Shown here: one piece after another, positions 28,483 through 37,653 of the stretch
Numbering within the stretch: the first letter of the stretch is position 1
How the letters are laid out: the number at the start of each line of letters is the position of its first letter
NCBI RefSeq assembly: GCF_000520815.1
Contig: NZ_ASRY01000315.1
Span: forward strand, 1 to 64,000
From: Paenibacillus maysiensis
Lineage (GTDB): Bacteria; Bacillota; Bacilli; Paenibacillales; Paenibacillaceae
Direction of reading: 5' to 3'
Length of the DNA: 64,000 nt
Translations under genes and position numbers: made by a program
The notes under the pieces: model-generated
What the model saw: the letters and a program-made list of their open reading frames with translations, nothing else
The model's database searches: none
Told to the model about the DNA's origin: nothing

Positions 28483-30105
28483 TTACGCCTTCACAAATAA
28501 ACCATTAGTATACTTGTATTCCTCGTACAGTCCCTGCGAACCGTATGGAAGTAGGAACTGGTTGCCAGACATTAAAATATCCGATTGTCCTATGCCACTC
28601 CACAGCAGTTCTAAAGGGTTAGTTCCCTGCTCCGAAGCCATGAAATTATAGGTGAGTATCCACACGTACATGTCGGCTTGTCCATCACTCGCAACCAAAA
28701 CAATTTCAGGCGTTCCATCTTGAGTAAAATCATGTTCTTTAACAGCAAGCGAGTAATCAGGCAACAGGTCCCCAAATTCATCAAAGGGACTACTGCCTTC
28801 TATGGAAGGCAAGGATATGTTCCAGCCCTGCCCCAAAGCATGATCGACAACTTGTGCTTTCACGCCATTGGGATGATCCAAACCCAGCACAATGTCCATG
28901 TTATCCCCATCTAAACGAACAGGATAGGTGAGATCAGCAGCAGGAGGAGTCCAGTGGTTGAAGTCTTTTAAGCTCACTGTTGGGGCGGCACCTCCTGCTG
29001 GAGATGGAGTCTGTACTTCCTTCACAGGTGTTGTAGCTACCCACACAGGAGGAGCGGGTTCCTGTTCAGATGATTTGGCTTCGACATTGGTTTGAGCCGG
29101 GGGTTCTGACTGAGGGGACGTTGATGTGGAAGAAGTAGAGGCGCTTTCCTGCCAAGCCCCTTTATCCGAGGATGGGTTGCTTCCGTCCAGTTTGGAAGTG
29201 ACCTCTACTAAAAAGTAAGTCCAGTCCGACAGATCTTGTCCATTTCCGTCAATAGCGTAAGCAACGGGGGTAAATTGATTTTCAGCAAACACTTGAAACA
29301 CGGTTTGAATGTTGATGCTCACGCCTTGATCGGTGTAGGTGGCTTGGTACATAACGTATTTGTTCACATCTTCTTCGTTGCCGCCCTTGTTGACTTGTTT
29401 CCAGACCACATTGCTAAAATACTTGTCATTGCTTAGGGCTTCGTCCATCGTATGATGGGTGCCGCCTGGAACCGCAGCATTTTTAACCCAGGTGACGTAT
29501 GGGTTATCAAAGCCTCCGCGTGAAGCAATGGCAAACAGTAAAATGAGGATTGCGATAATCCCAGCGCTTACTATGCTGAATATCTTTTTAGGCTTGTTGC
29601 TTAGCACTTGGGGAACGATGGAATCTTGTCCCGATTCTGTGTTGTCGGAATGCTTTATTTGATTAATTGTATCTGCTAAAAATTGAACGAATGAGTTTGC
29701 ATCACCTTTAGAGCCAGTCATGATGTTCAGGTTATTTCCTGAACGTTGTCCGATTTGAATGTTGATGTTAAAGGTGCGCCACAGAAAAAGAGCAGTCAAG
29801 AGTAAGGGTAAAAAGTTCATGGTTATCAGAGTGACGAATACAAACAAAATAGCAAACACCAGGTCAAACCAATTAATTTTGGAGCCCACAGCCATGGAAT
29901 TGATGTTGGTGAGCGAAATGTCCTGAGTCGATGGTTGTAAGGGGAAAGCGCCTAAGATGAAGTTTTGTCTAGTTAGCAACAGTTTTTCGCCCTCGAATGT
30001 AACGGTTGTTTTCTTTTTTAAGTACGTAAGATAACTGAAACCCCCGTTCCATTCAAAAGTAAAATTCTTTGGGGTAGGTGGAGCTTGTTCTGCCTTGGTT
30101 AGCAT
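28483..30105 (-). CDS. Membrane protein with proline-rich linker (540 aa), function unknown
   Basis: An N-terminal cytoplasmic beta-rich region (about 1-75, EWNGGFSYLTYLKKKTTVTF) is followed by two close hydrophobic segments (about 78-108, WFDLVFAILFVFVTLI and LLLTALFLW), then a third (about 174-195, SIVSAGIIAILILLFAIAS). The outer part has a Ser/Pro/Thr-rich linker (about 320-370) and a C-terminal domain ending in VLVASDGQADMYVW, which recalls FG-GAP-like repeats. AAAGGTG precedes the ATG. Its neighbours do not reveal its role. Possibly linked to the toxin block further on. Confidence 0.7.
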   Translation of the reverse strand: MLTKAEQAPPTPKNFTFEWNGGFSYLTYLKKKTTVTFEGEKLLLTRQNFILGAFPLQPSTQDISLTNINSMAVGSKINWFDLVFAILFVFVTLITMNFLPLLLTALFLWRTFNINIQIGQRSGNNLNIMTGSKGDANSFVQFLADTINQIKHSDNTESGQDSIVPQVLSNKPKKIFSIVSAGIIAILILLFAIASRGGFDNPYVTWVKNAAVPGGTHHTMDEALSNDKYFSNVVWKQVNKGGNEEDVNKYVMYQATYTDQGVSINIQTVFQVFAENQFTPVAYAIDGNGQDLSDWTYFLVEVTSKLDGSNPSSDKGAWQESASTSSTSTSPQSEPPAQTNVEAKSSEQEPAPPVWVATTPVKEVQTPSPAGGAAPTVSLKDFNHWTPPAADLTYPVRLDGDNMDIVLGLDHPNGVKAQVVDHALGQGWNISLPSIEGSSPFDEFGDLLPDYSLAVKEHDFTQDGTPEIVLVASDGQADMYVWILTYNFMASEQGTNPLELLWSGIGQSDILMSGNQFLLPYGSQGLYEEYKYTNGLFVKA

Positions 30106-30217
30106 GTGCGGTGCACCTTTCTATATTGATTTAACGTAGCTAATGAAAATAAATATAAGCTTTGAGATTTGTATTATTATGAATTAGTCCAGCTTAGTTA
30201 TTCGTTGTTTTGTGCAA

Positions 30218-30240
30218 AAGGCCAGCTTCGGGCTGGCCTT
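30218..30240. terminator. Hairpin terminator
   Basis: AAGGCCAGC-ttcgg-GCTGGCCTT with a short T-run on the minus strand. Confidence 0.65.
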
Positions 30241-30271
30241 GTTTCCTATCTTTGAAAGAAACTTACCAGTG

Positions 30272-30418
30272 CTACATCCACATATTCCTAAAAATCCATT
30301 TTCTAATGACTACAGCGAGTATTGCACCGAATACGATGCCTGAAATGATGCTCGTATCCGTAGAAATAGATCCAATCAGTCCAAGGACTGCTCCCCCAAT
30401 AGCCCAATTCATTAACAT
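30272..30418 (-). CDS. Small membrane protein (48 aa)
   Basis: The ORF MLMNWAIGGAVLGLIGSIST...GIVFGAILAVVIRKWIF reads as two short transmembrane helices with a positively charged end (RKWIFRN). AAAGGG lies upstream of the ATG at 30418 and a hairpin terminator follows. It resembles small glycine-zipper-like membrane proteins found in many Firmicutes, but no family is certain. Confidence 0.6.
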   Translation of the reverse strand: MLMNWAIGGAVLGLIGSISTDTSIISGIVFGAILAVVIRKWIFRNMWM

Positions 30419-30507
30419 TCAATTCAACCCTTTCAGTATGAAATAGAAGACGATTTTGGCGACTTTCCACCTATGCAGGATACTGATGATATACAATTTG
30501 GCCTGCT

Positions 30508-30560
30508 ACTCAAGTACTATAAGTAAGATAAATCCATTATAAAGTACTTATAATACCTTA
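30508..30560 (+). promoter_or_regulatory. Promoter and candidate operator of the Xre regulator
   Basis: TATAAT lies at 30549-30554, directly overlapping the palindrome AAGTACTT (30542-30549). A second CAAGTACTA lies at 30511. Paired AAGTACT copies suit binding by the Xre protein itself. No good -35. Confidence 0.4.
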
Positions 30561-30640
30561 AACAAGATATTTTTATAGTTTAGTAGTATTACTTAACCTT
30601 ATTCATTTTAACTACCCTTACTTTATAAGGGGTGCATAGG

Positions 30641-31003
30641 ATGTCTGATTTGTTAAAATTGGTCGGAGCAAGGATCAGGAATTTACGCAAGCAGCGAGGA
30701 CTTTCTCAAGCAAAGCTTGCAGAACTGTCCGAATTACAGGACTCCTATATTGGCGGCATTGAACGAGGAGAGCGAAACATATCGCTGAAATCAATTGATA
30801 AAATTACTTCTGCACTTGAAGTTGAACCTGTCGAAATTTTTAGATTCGGCTCATTAGATGGAATTGAAGGAAATACAGAGAAGCATCATGTTGTAGAAAT
30901 GCACCGTTCTTTACTCATGGAAAGAAGTTTTGAGGAGGTTGCAATGATTCAAAGAGTTGTGCGCGACATGCTTCACACATTTGATAAAGAAAAGAATAAA
31001 TAA
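30641..31003 (+). CDS. Xre-family transcriptional regulator
   Basis: This 120-aa protein has an N-terminal Cro/CI-type HTH at residues about 8-62 (GARIRNLRKQRGLSQAKLAE, SYIGGIERGERNISL, SIDKITSALEVEPVEIF) and a helical C-terminal extension. It is the only plus-strand gene in its neighbourhood and faces a minus-strand gene at its 3' end. The ATG at 30641 is chosen because AAGGGGTG lies upstream; the GTG at 30632 overlaps that site. Probably a regulator of the island. Confidence 0.85.
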   Translation: MSDLLKLVGARIRNLRKQRGLSQAKLAELSELQDSYIGGIERGERNISLKSIDKITSALEVEPVEIFRFGSLDGIEGNTEKHHVVEMHRSLLMERSFEEVAMIQRVVRDMLHTFDKEKNK

Positions 31004-31036
31004 TGTAGTTTTCAATGTAATTTTACGATGATTAGA

Positions 31037-32077
31037 TCAAAGATCATGCTCCTTAATATATTTCTTATTAACAGTAATTTTTGTTCCTTGAAAATGAGTG
31101 TAAAACTTCATGTCACGAGTCGATTGGTTGGCTTGTACTGTAAAAGCCTGTTGGAGCGAAGAATCGTCCGTAATGAAGTAATCCCGTCCTTTCTGCTTAC
31201 CAAACAAGGAAATGAGAGCATATTTAAAGCTTGCGGGATTACAAATGCCTCCAGTACCCAAAGGGAGCAGCTCAACGACCTGTCCTATGGTAAGTTTTTG
31301 CCCCACATCAGGCTGTTTATCCAGTAAGGAGAGCAGGCAAGCAAATAGAACATCTGCATTGGAGCGCAAAGTGATTTTCTCCAAGTCGTAGTGTTCTGTT
31401 TTAGCGTCATTCCATGAGAATTGCCAGATGTGAGGCTCACTAGTCATGTAGCTGCTATCTACATTTTTGTAAGCATGACGGTTGCCGTAGGCTTTTAGAA
31501 AACGGTCGAGCTGAATACGGTTGTGATCACCAAAGGAAAGCTTGGGTAAGATGGCGCGGAAAAAGCTAGTGTAATTTTCGAGGTCAAGTAAGGAGCGAGA
31601 TAAGTTGCTTCCTCTGTCCTGATGCTGGATGGTTTGAAGCAGCTCGTGCATGGCTTGAATGCGGTGGGGGTCTGTGATTTCATATTCATCGGGGCGCATG
31701 AGGTTTAACAGGAAGGAAACTGCCTGGAATCCGTTTGTCCAGTCGGTCAACTGTCCCTCCCAAAATTGTAGGATGTCTTCGGGTGCTGGGGGCATCTTTT
31801 CTGTAAATTCCGGCCACAGCTTGATGATGTTTCTAACCACACTACTTTGTGCAGAGGGAAGGTCTTTCCGCTGCCAGCCCCCGAATGTCCAACCAAGTAT
31901 TTGCTTTAACATCGTCGGTGTCACATTAGCTGGGTCACATAAAAGACGTTTCCATTCTTCCAAAGGATACACGGGATATCTGGCGAAAGGAAAGTGAGAT
32001 AGATGCGTGTCCATCTGGTCTTGAATGAGAGCAACGAGGGCGCGTTTTTCTTTTTCCGTGAAGGTTAACGTTGACAT
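31037..32077 (-). CDS. Hypothetical protein (346 aa)
   Basis: This predicted soluble protein begins MSTLTFTEKEKRALVALIQD after AATGGAGCG at 32077; an upstream in-frame ATG lacks a site. It is helical and tryptophan-rich (WTFGGWQRKDLP, WEGQLTDWTNGFQ, HIWQFSWNDAKTEHYDLEKI). No catalytic motif is recognised. It lies downstream of two other minus-strand genes of unknown function. Possibly an immunity or effector-associated protein given the toxin block nearby, but that is context only. Confidence 0.6.
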   Translation of the reverse strand: MSTLTFTEKEKRALVALIQDQMDTHLSHFPFARYPVYPLEEWKRLLCDPANVTPTMLKQILGWTFGGWQRKDLPSAQSSVVRNIIKLWPEFTEKMPPAPEDILQFWEGQLTDWTNGFQAVSFLLNLMRPDEYEITDPHRIQAMHELLQTIQHQDRGSNLSRSLLDLENYTSFFRAILPKLSFGDHNRIQLDRFLKAYGNRHAYKNVDSSYMTSEPHIWQFSWNDAKTEHYDLEKITLRSNADVLFACLLSLLDKQPDVGQKLTIGQVVELLPLGTGGICNPASFKYALISLFGKQKGRDYFITDDSSLQQAFTVQANQSTRDMKFYTHFQGTKITVNKKYIKEHDL

Positions 32078-32165
32078 GGTTTTCGCTCCATTTCTAAATA
32101 AGAATAGCGACAGTATGGACATTCACATGCCCGCACCGTCGCTTTTTTGAATTGGAAAGATTCAT

Positions 32166-32681
32166 TTACAGAGTAAAAGGATCATCTTCTTTTGCACTCT
32201 GCATGAACAGAATGCGTTGCTCCGGTGTAAGGAAAGGGTCTTCTAGCGCGATGTAATAAGGATCGGCTAACTCATTCACCCAACGCAAGGCATCTGCAAT
32301 TTCGCCGCCATGAAATACAGGGCTGTCTGACAATACTTCATCCTCTTTTACAATACTTACAATTCCAGTATCCTGGTCTATCGTCACAAACAAGTTCGTA
32401 CCATCCACGTATCTGTTTGTTCCACACTGATCGGTTGTTCTGATGATCACACGTACAAAAAAGGCCTGTTCGGAATGGAGCGCTTCATGCTCTTCCAAAC
32501 AGGCGGGTAGGAACTGTTTTTGATTGTGGGTGAACGGCCTAATCGCTAGCGCCATGATCCAAGTGTTTCCGTACGATTCAGGATTATTTACAAAGTCCCC
32601 GTTGTATTCAATGACCTCTTTTAGTTTATTTAGTACATTGTCCTCATTTGCCTTTAAACTTCTGCTAGTTCCTTCAGCCAT
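32166..32681 (-). CDS. Hypothetical protein (171 aa), start built from a fragment of an immunity-like gene
   Basis: The protein MAEGTSRSLKANEDNVLNKL... is acidic and soluble, with no recognised family. Its ribosome site (AAGGAGG) and first ~14 codons lie in a 60-bp stretch that in another frame reads RKEAEQWLKELAEV then stop, nearly the same as the C-terminus of the immunity-like protein at 33,945. So the 5' end was formed by fusion to, or insertion beside, a lost paralogue. The body (GNTWIMALAIRPFTHNQKQF, VDGTNLFVTIDQDTGIV) could be a small immunity protein. Confidence 0.55.
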   Translation of the reverse strand: MAEGTSRSLKANEDNVLNKLKEVIEYNGDFVNNPESYGNTWIMALAIRPFTHNQKQFLPACLEEHEALHSEQAFFVRVIIRTTDQCGTNRYVDGTNLFVTIDQDTGIVSIVKEDEVLSDSPVFHGGEIADALRWVNELADPYYIALEDPFLTPEQRILFMQSAKEDDPFTL

Positions 32682-32717
32682 TGTTCGGCCTCCTTGCGAA
32701 TGGTGTTGAATATATAA

Positions 32718-32754
32718 CAAAAAGAGTCGCTGCATATAATTAGCAGCGACTCTT
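32718..32754 (-). terminator. Terminator after the antitoxin-like gene
   Basis: AAGAGTCGCTGC / GCAGCGACTCTT followed on the minus strand by T5. It isolates the gene pair upstream. Confidence 0.8.
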
Positions 32755-32780
32755 CGGGCCACGTTTAGCAGCCTGCGTCT

Positions 32781-33056
32781 TTATTGATCTGACTTTTCTT
32801 GAATAACAATTTTGAGATCCAATGCATCAAGAATTCTAAGGAGAGTCTCAATATTATAATTTTCTCCACTTGTAACACGCACAATTTGAGGGTGTTTCAT
32901 CCCAACGGTATCAGCTAATTTCCGGACACTGAGATTACGATTCCCCAGTTGTTTTTTAATTGCATTAATAATCTCTAATTTTGGTACAGAAATTGCGTAA
33001 TATTCATCGGGAACATTCAGGTCTTGGAGATCGTAGACAATGGTGTCATTCGTCAT
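32781..33056 (-). CDS. Antitoxin-like HTH protein (HigA type)
   Basis: This 91-aa protein has an HTH at residues about 40-85 (KKQLGNRNLSVRKLADTVGM, KHPQIVRVTSGENYNIETLL, RILDALDLKI), as in Xre-type antitoxins paired with HigB toxins. The ATG at 33056 follows GGAGAG. It lies 223 bp downstream of a Gp49-like gene on the same strand. This gap is wide for a toxin-antitoxin operon, so the pairing is likely but unproven. Confidence 0.72.
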   Translation of the reverse strand: MTNDTIVYDLQDLNVPDEYYAISVPKLEIINAIKKQLGNRNLSVRKLADTVGMKHPQIVRVTSGENYNIETLLRILDALDLKIVIQEKSDQ

Positions 33057-33279
33057 GGGTGTAATCTCTCCTTTCTGAAATCCGAATCCCAAAACGCTAA
33101 TGAGTACTAACAGCTGCTAAAAATATATTTTGGATATCAGCAATTAGTTACTTTTTAAAAAAGGTAATCACTCTCCTTTCTTCTTTTTATTACTTTCTTT
33201 GTTTGAAAAATAAAGACCATTAGTTTGTTCTGTTCTGGTTCTTTATCGAGAAATAGGGCTAGTATTCCCGAAGAGAAGG

Positions 33280-33642
33280 CTACCAGCCTTCTCTTGCGGT
33301 GATACGCTCAGCAGTAATAATGTCTCGTTTTCTAATTTTTTCATCTTTTTTTATGAAAAAATGAATAATTGCATACTCTGACCCGGAGAGATGTTTAAAT
33401 AAAAAACGCCATTCTGTCTTTGATTGCCCTTTAACCTTCAACTCCCAAAATCCAGAACGCTTGGTATTTTGAATTTTCTTACCAAGATAGTTCTTATCTG
33501 TTCCGTGAGCATCAAGTAAAGCCAATGCCTCAAGAATTTTCCGTCGTGCGTCTGGGCAGACATTTTGGTTTGCTATCCCGTTGAGAAATGCTTCTTCTGA
33601 GAAGACGAGGTTTTTATACTGCTGGATTCGATGGATACTCAT
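33280..33642 (-). CDS. HigB/RelE-like toxin (phage Gp49-like, DUF891 type)
   Basis: This 120-aa protein shows the family core FWELKVKGQSKTEWRFLF followed by IIHFFIKKDEKIRKRDIITA. Such proteins cleave ribosome-bound mRNA. The gene order toxin-then-antitoxin is the usual higBA order. A perfect 11-bp hairpin (33271-33281 with 33285-33295) covers the stop codon. The ATG at 33642 has GGGGAG upstream. The 300 bp beyond the start, to 33,944, hold no gene. Confidence 0.75.
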   Translation of the reverse strand: MSIHRIQQYKNLVFSEEAFLNGIANQNVCPDARRKILEALALLDAHGTDKNYLGKKIQNTKRSGFWELKVKGQSKTEWRFLFKHLSGSEYAIIHFFIKKDEKIRKRDIITAERITAREGW

Positions 33643-33944
33643 CGACACCAGCTCCCCACTTATATTCGATTTTATAAAAGAACACAGAAGGCAGAACCTT
33701 CATACAATAGATGGTAACATATTTGTTACCAAGCGTCAATTATTCTTTGAAATTTTTTTGTTGGCATCAGAAGGGAGACTTTTTGAAATGCAGCGCACTA
33801 TAGGTTCTTTTAGAAGTGGGGATTCACTATTGAAGTTTTAGAAAGATAGGAGGGAATATCCAGATTTTTTATGAAATTCAAGATTATTTTTTAACATTCT
33901 GTAGTATTTCCTTTAGGTTAAAAAATATGTGTCCTCATTTGCCT

Positions 33945-34340
33945 TTAGACTTCTGCTTGTTCTTTTAGCCATTGTTCGGCCTCCTTGTGGTGAATCCCGA
34001 CTTGTGTAAACAGGGTAATGATGTAGTCATTGGTGTTCATGACAGCGATTTTGTAAATTTGGATGCTGCCTAGGTCGAACAGCTCGACGTATTCAGGGTA
34101 ACTACCGAAAAGTCCGTCGTCTTCTCGTCTAAAACCTACGAGGCTAAGATCGTGTAGGTTATCCCCTGCTTCTAGTATGAAGATAGGGCCGGAAGGCTGG
34201 AGGGAAAAATACGGATCATCTTGGTCATGGAATAAGTTGCGAAGCTGAGTGAAGTATTCTTGGATGTGTTTTAAAAAAGAGGGGGAAAGCGAAGAGTATT
34301 GCAGTGAGTCGATGTCTTGCTGGGTCTGTATGATGCGCAC
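33945..34340 (-). CDS. Putative immunity-family protein (131 aa)
   Basis: The GTG at 34340 follows TAGGAGG by 7 nt, giving MRIIQTQQDIDSLQYSSLSP and ending HHKEAEQWLKEQAEV. The protein is acidic and soluble; its layout (short alpha/beta with DDPYFSLQPSGPIFILEAGD) recalls small immunity proteins of polymorphic toxin systems such as the SMI1/KNR4 type, without a firm match. A C-terminal fragment of a paralogue lies at about 32,650-32,700 and an N-terminal one at 39,750-39,866, so the family was once multi-copy here. It is divergent from the VgrG-like toxin gene, 325 bp away. Confidence 0.6.
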   Translation of the reverse strand: MRIIQTQQDIDSLQYSSLSPSFLKHIQEYFTQLRNLFHDQDDPYFSLQPSGPIFILEAGDNLHDLSLVGFRREDDGLFGSYPEYVELFDLGSIQIYKIAVMNTNDYIITLFTQVGIHHKEAEQWLKEQAEV

Positions 34341-34608
34341 AACGTAACCTCCTAAAAGAAAATAAGGCTTCACTGATAACAGGAGCCTTTCAAAGTAATA
34401 ATATCTATTTTCATTTAAGGCCAAGACGGTTTTAGGGTACTTCATATATTCATTCGTTCGCTATGTTAATTCAAAATAACAGAATGGATGGGGCTTTATG
34501 TAAACAAAAGCTTTATTCTATCCGATACATACATAAGAATGGTTTGCTGTTAAAAATAACCTCTTAAACTCAGAATCTGAATGGTGTGATAGCTACGAAC
34601 ACATGTAA

Positions 34609-34638
34609 ACACAAGGTAGCTGGCGAACGCGCCTTGTG
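34609..34638 (+). promoter_or_regulatory. Hairpin in the leader of the VgrG-like gene
   Basis: CACAAGG (34609-34615) pairs with CCTTGTG (34632-34638), just before the AAAGGAGA site. It may tune translation. The rest of the 325-bp gap shows nothing further. Confidence 0.35.
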
Positions 34639-34665
34639 CCGCTGGAAAGGAGATAAGGAAAAGCA

Positions 34666-37653
34666 TTGGACGTACTGCAAAACGGAATAGGATATGAAAG
34701 TCTACGCTTATACGGTCCCTTTCAACCTCAGCATATGGAACAATTGCGAATTACCAGGGCCGTTAACGATCATGCATACCTGTATGTGAGCGGCATGCTG
34801 TCGGAAGAACAGGGAGCCGCGTGTGTTGGACAGGACATGGAGCAGGAACCGATTGTCATACGTCAGTTGGATGAGCAAGGACAGTCGATCAGAAGATTGT
34901 TTCACGGGCTGGTTACACGCATGTCCGTACACTGCATAAGGGGAGTATATACCTTTGAACTGGAGGCGGCCTCGCATTCCTACCAAATGGATATCAAGAC
35001 GAAAAGGCGCTCTTATCAGGACATACATCGTACCTATGATGATCTGGTCACTACAATGATTCGGAAGTACATGTATGGAGATGCGATTGATACGGTAACC
35101 AACTATGCCGAGTTAGGTGCTTTTGTTTTACAATATGAAGAAACCGACTGGGCCTTTTTAAAGCGCCTTGTCTCTCGCTTTGGTTCGGTACTTGTGCCGG
35201 AGATCACGGCTGCATCACCTAAGGTTTTCTTTGGAATGCCAGAAGGCAAGCAGTACAAGGTTGAGCGAGATGTATTTTACAGGGTACGAAAAACGTTTCA
35301 TGAGTTAGATACAGGAAAACCAGGGGAACGTGCTGGCGCGTATGTCACCTATACGATTGAAAATCTGCAATACTATGCGCTGGGTGACTTGATTACGTTA
35401 CCCGTCGGACAAGGCAAAGAGCTAGTTGTTGTTCGGGCAGTGACAGAGTTAAGGGGCGGTTTACTCCAAACTCGTTATGATCTCCAAGCCGAACGGGATA
35501 TTCACTATACTCGGTATGAAAATGATCAAGCTATCGGGATTTCGCTCACGGGAATGGTGCTGAAGGCACAACAGGATTTCGTACAACTTCAACTGGAAAT
35601 AGATCCGAAGCAAGACCCAGCTAAAGCTTGTTGGTTTCCCGTAGCCACCCGTTATGTCGCGGAAGAACATAGCGGCTGGTACGACATGCCTGAAGTTGGG
35701 GAACAGGTGGAATTGTATCTGCCTACACACTGTGAACAGGAAGCCTATGTGACCGATTCCTTGCGACAACATCGCCACGCCAATGGACAGCCAGATGTGA
35801 AGGTATGGAAACACGTACAAGGTAGCGGCGTAGAAATGTCTGAGCAGGAGATGACCCTGTCCACTTCCGATGGGTTTTCGATTACACTACATGAGGATAC
35901 GGGTATCACCATTAACAGTCTGGGAAATATACAGATTCAGGGCGGTCATGTAAAGCTGGATGCAGGTCAGGAACTATCACTTGAAGCTGGAACCGCACTA
36001 TACTTAAAAGGTGGAGCCAGCAGTATGGTACTGGATGGTGAGACGGATACCCAAGCCCCAGTGATTTATCAGGAGGGTACGGTGAAGGCTCCTGTTTTCG
36101 TAGCTGACCTCCCTCCTGTACCCGAGCCGCCGTTGATGAATATTAAGGCGTATGAGGCAGCGCAATCGGCAGCAGCTAACGCTTCTTCCAGAAGTACAAC
36201 TTCTACTCCTACGGCAAAGGTTACAAGTCCAGCGGCGCTTCAACAGGCCAACGCATTGCTGGGTACAGTATCCAAGCTATTAGGCTCCATTCCAGCAGTC
36301 GGAAATGTGGCCAGTGTGATGTTGAATACATCGGGCGGAATAGCAGGCAAGGTAGCAGCAACAGTTTTACAAGCAACCGCAGCGGTTCCTGTTCGGAGCA
36401 AAGGAACGCCTACCTTGGGAGCATCTAAGGAAACGGGTGTACATCCGTTAAAACATTTGGCAGGACTGGCGCTTCAAGGATTGATTAGTCAGTATGAGCA
36501 TGAGCAAGCGAAACAAGCCTATTATAGCAAGTGGATTTTAGGTAAAGTATATACGAGTGCGCGTCATGTGGCACATTCCGGTGGTCCCCTAGAGTTCGTT
36601 CAAAACTTGCTGAAAGAGTCTAATGCCATGGTTCATGCGTATCAACAGATTCCGGTAGATCTTAGACAACGCTGGAGGGCGAACTATGACAGTTACATGG
36701 CACAACAAGCAAAGCCAACGCAAGAAGAGAAATCTCAGTCTTGGTGGGAACGAGCATTAGAGAAGCAAGGTGAAGCTGAATTACTGAACGCACAACTACA
36801 GTTAGAAGGAGCCCGGATTAGCAGTGAAATGGCATGGGATGCTACACAAGGAGCATACCAAGCTGGTTTAAGAAGTGTATCACATGGTAAACATCATATT
36901 GACTACAGCCCAAAACATCCGATTGCAGGTAAAACAGGTGAAGTGATAGGAGATGTTTTCAGCACTGTAGCTGGAGTTGGAGAGATGATGATTGGTACGG
37001 GGGGAGAGGTTGGTGGTTTTCTCCTTGATGGATCGGTCGTATTGTCTCCGGCTGGTGTGTTGGTGAACGTTGCATCTGCTGGTTTTATATATCATGGAGG
37101 TGTGATGTCCTATCATGGGGCGTCAAATGCAGGAGGAGATTCTGCTGAACTCTGGAAAATGATTAAAGAAAAAAACAAGCAGGGCTCGACCCCTCCTAAG
37201 CCCACTGATACCAAGTCGAGTAAGGGCTCGCCAACACCACAGAAACCAAAAAAGAGTGTTCCTGAAAATAAAGGAAACAAGGATGCAGAACCAGGCCCTT
37301 ATTCTAATCTTGTAGATTCGAAACATGTGGGGCCAGGTAAAAACTTCACACCTGCCCAAAAGAAAAAAATTATAGAGGAAAATAGAAAACAAAACGGAGG
37401 CGTGGTAAAATCTGATCAATCTGGTCAAATAGCTACTAAGCCACAAAAAAGCCAAAAAGGTGTTACTCCCGATCAGAATGAATGGCAAATTGATCATATT
37501 TACCCCAAAGATAAAGGTGGAAGTAACAGTTATAGTAATGCCCAGGTACTAACACGTAAAGAAAACAGAGATAAATCAAATATTTTGCCTTCAGATTCAT
37601 CGAAAGCCAATAAAGCGAATCCACCTTCTAAACCTAAAAAAGGGAGACCATAA
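34666..37653 (+). CDS. VgrG-like spike protein with C-terminal HNH nuclease toxin
   Basis: This 995-aa protein begins with a phage late-control D/VgrG-like domain (about 1-290: GYESLRLYGPF, FHGLVTRMS, YDDLVTTMIRKYMYG, YEETDWAFLKRLVSRFGS), then a gp5-like OB domain (about 300-400, GWYDMPEVGEQVELYLP) and a beta-helix needle (SDGFSITLHEDTGITINSLG, GHVKLDAGQELSLEAG). An Ala-rich middle and a glycine-rich hydrophobic stretch (about 770-820) follow, then a Lys/Pro linker and an HNH nuclease (EWQIDHIYPKDKGGSNS, YSNAQVL, NRDKSN) at the C-terminus. It is probably an effector delivered by a contractile injection system not encoded in this window. The TTG start follows AAAGGAGA. Confidence 0.82.
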   Translation: MDVLQNGIGYESLRLYGPFQPQHMEQLRITRAVNDHAYLYVSGMLSEEQGAACVGQDMEQEPIVIRQLDEQGQSIRRLFHGLVTRMSVHCIRGVYTFELEAASHSYQMDIKTKRRSYQDIHRTYDDLVTTMIRKYMYGDAIDTVTNYAELGAFVLQYEETDWAFLKRLVSRFGSVLVPEITAASPKVFFGMPEGKQYKVERDVFYRVRKTFHELDTGKPGERAGAYVTYTIENLQYYALGDLITLPVGQGKELVVVRAVTELRGGLLQTRYDLQAERDIHYTRYENDQAIGISLTGMVLKAQQDFVQLQLEIDPKQDPAKACWFPVATRYVAEEHSGWYDMPEVGEQVELYLPTHCEQEAYVTDSLRQHRHANGQPDVKVWKHVQGSGVEMSEQEMTLSTSDGFSITLHEDTGITINSLGNIQIQGGHVKLDAGQELSLEAGTALYLKGGASSMVLDGETDTQAPVIYQEGTVKAPVFVADLPPVPEPPLMNIKAYEAAQSAAANASSRSTTSTPTAKVTSPAALQQANALLGTVSKLLGSIPAVGNVASVMLNTSGGIAGKVAATVLQATAAVPVRSKGTPTLGASKETGVHPLKHLAGLALQGLISQYEHEQAKQAYYSKWILGKVYTSARHVAHSGGPLEFVQNLLKESNAMVHAYQQIPVDLRQRWRANYDSYMAQQAKPTQEEKSQSWWERALEKQGEAELLNAQLQLEGARISSEMAWDATQGAYQAGLRSVSHGKHHIDYSPKHPIAGKTGEVIGDVFSTVAGVGEMMIGTGGEVGGFLLDGSVVLSPAGVLVNVASAGFIYHGGVMSYHGASNAGGDSAELWKMIKEKNKQGSTPPKPTDTKSSKGSPTPQKPKKSVPENKGNKDAEPGPYSNLVDSKHVGPGKNFTPAQKKKIIEENRKQNGGVVKSDQSGQIATKPQKSQKGVTPDQNEWQIDHIYPKDKGGSNSYSNAQVLTRKENRDKSNILPSDSSKANKANPPSKPKKGRP

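Noticed and set aside
34708-37497. Several minus-strand ORFs opposite the VgrG-like gene
   Set aside because: No ribosome sites, no family similarity; the plus strand frame is continuous with recognisable domains.
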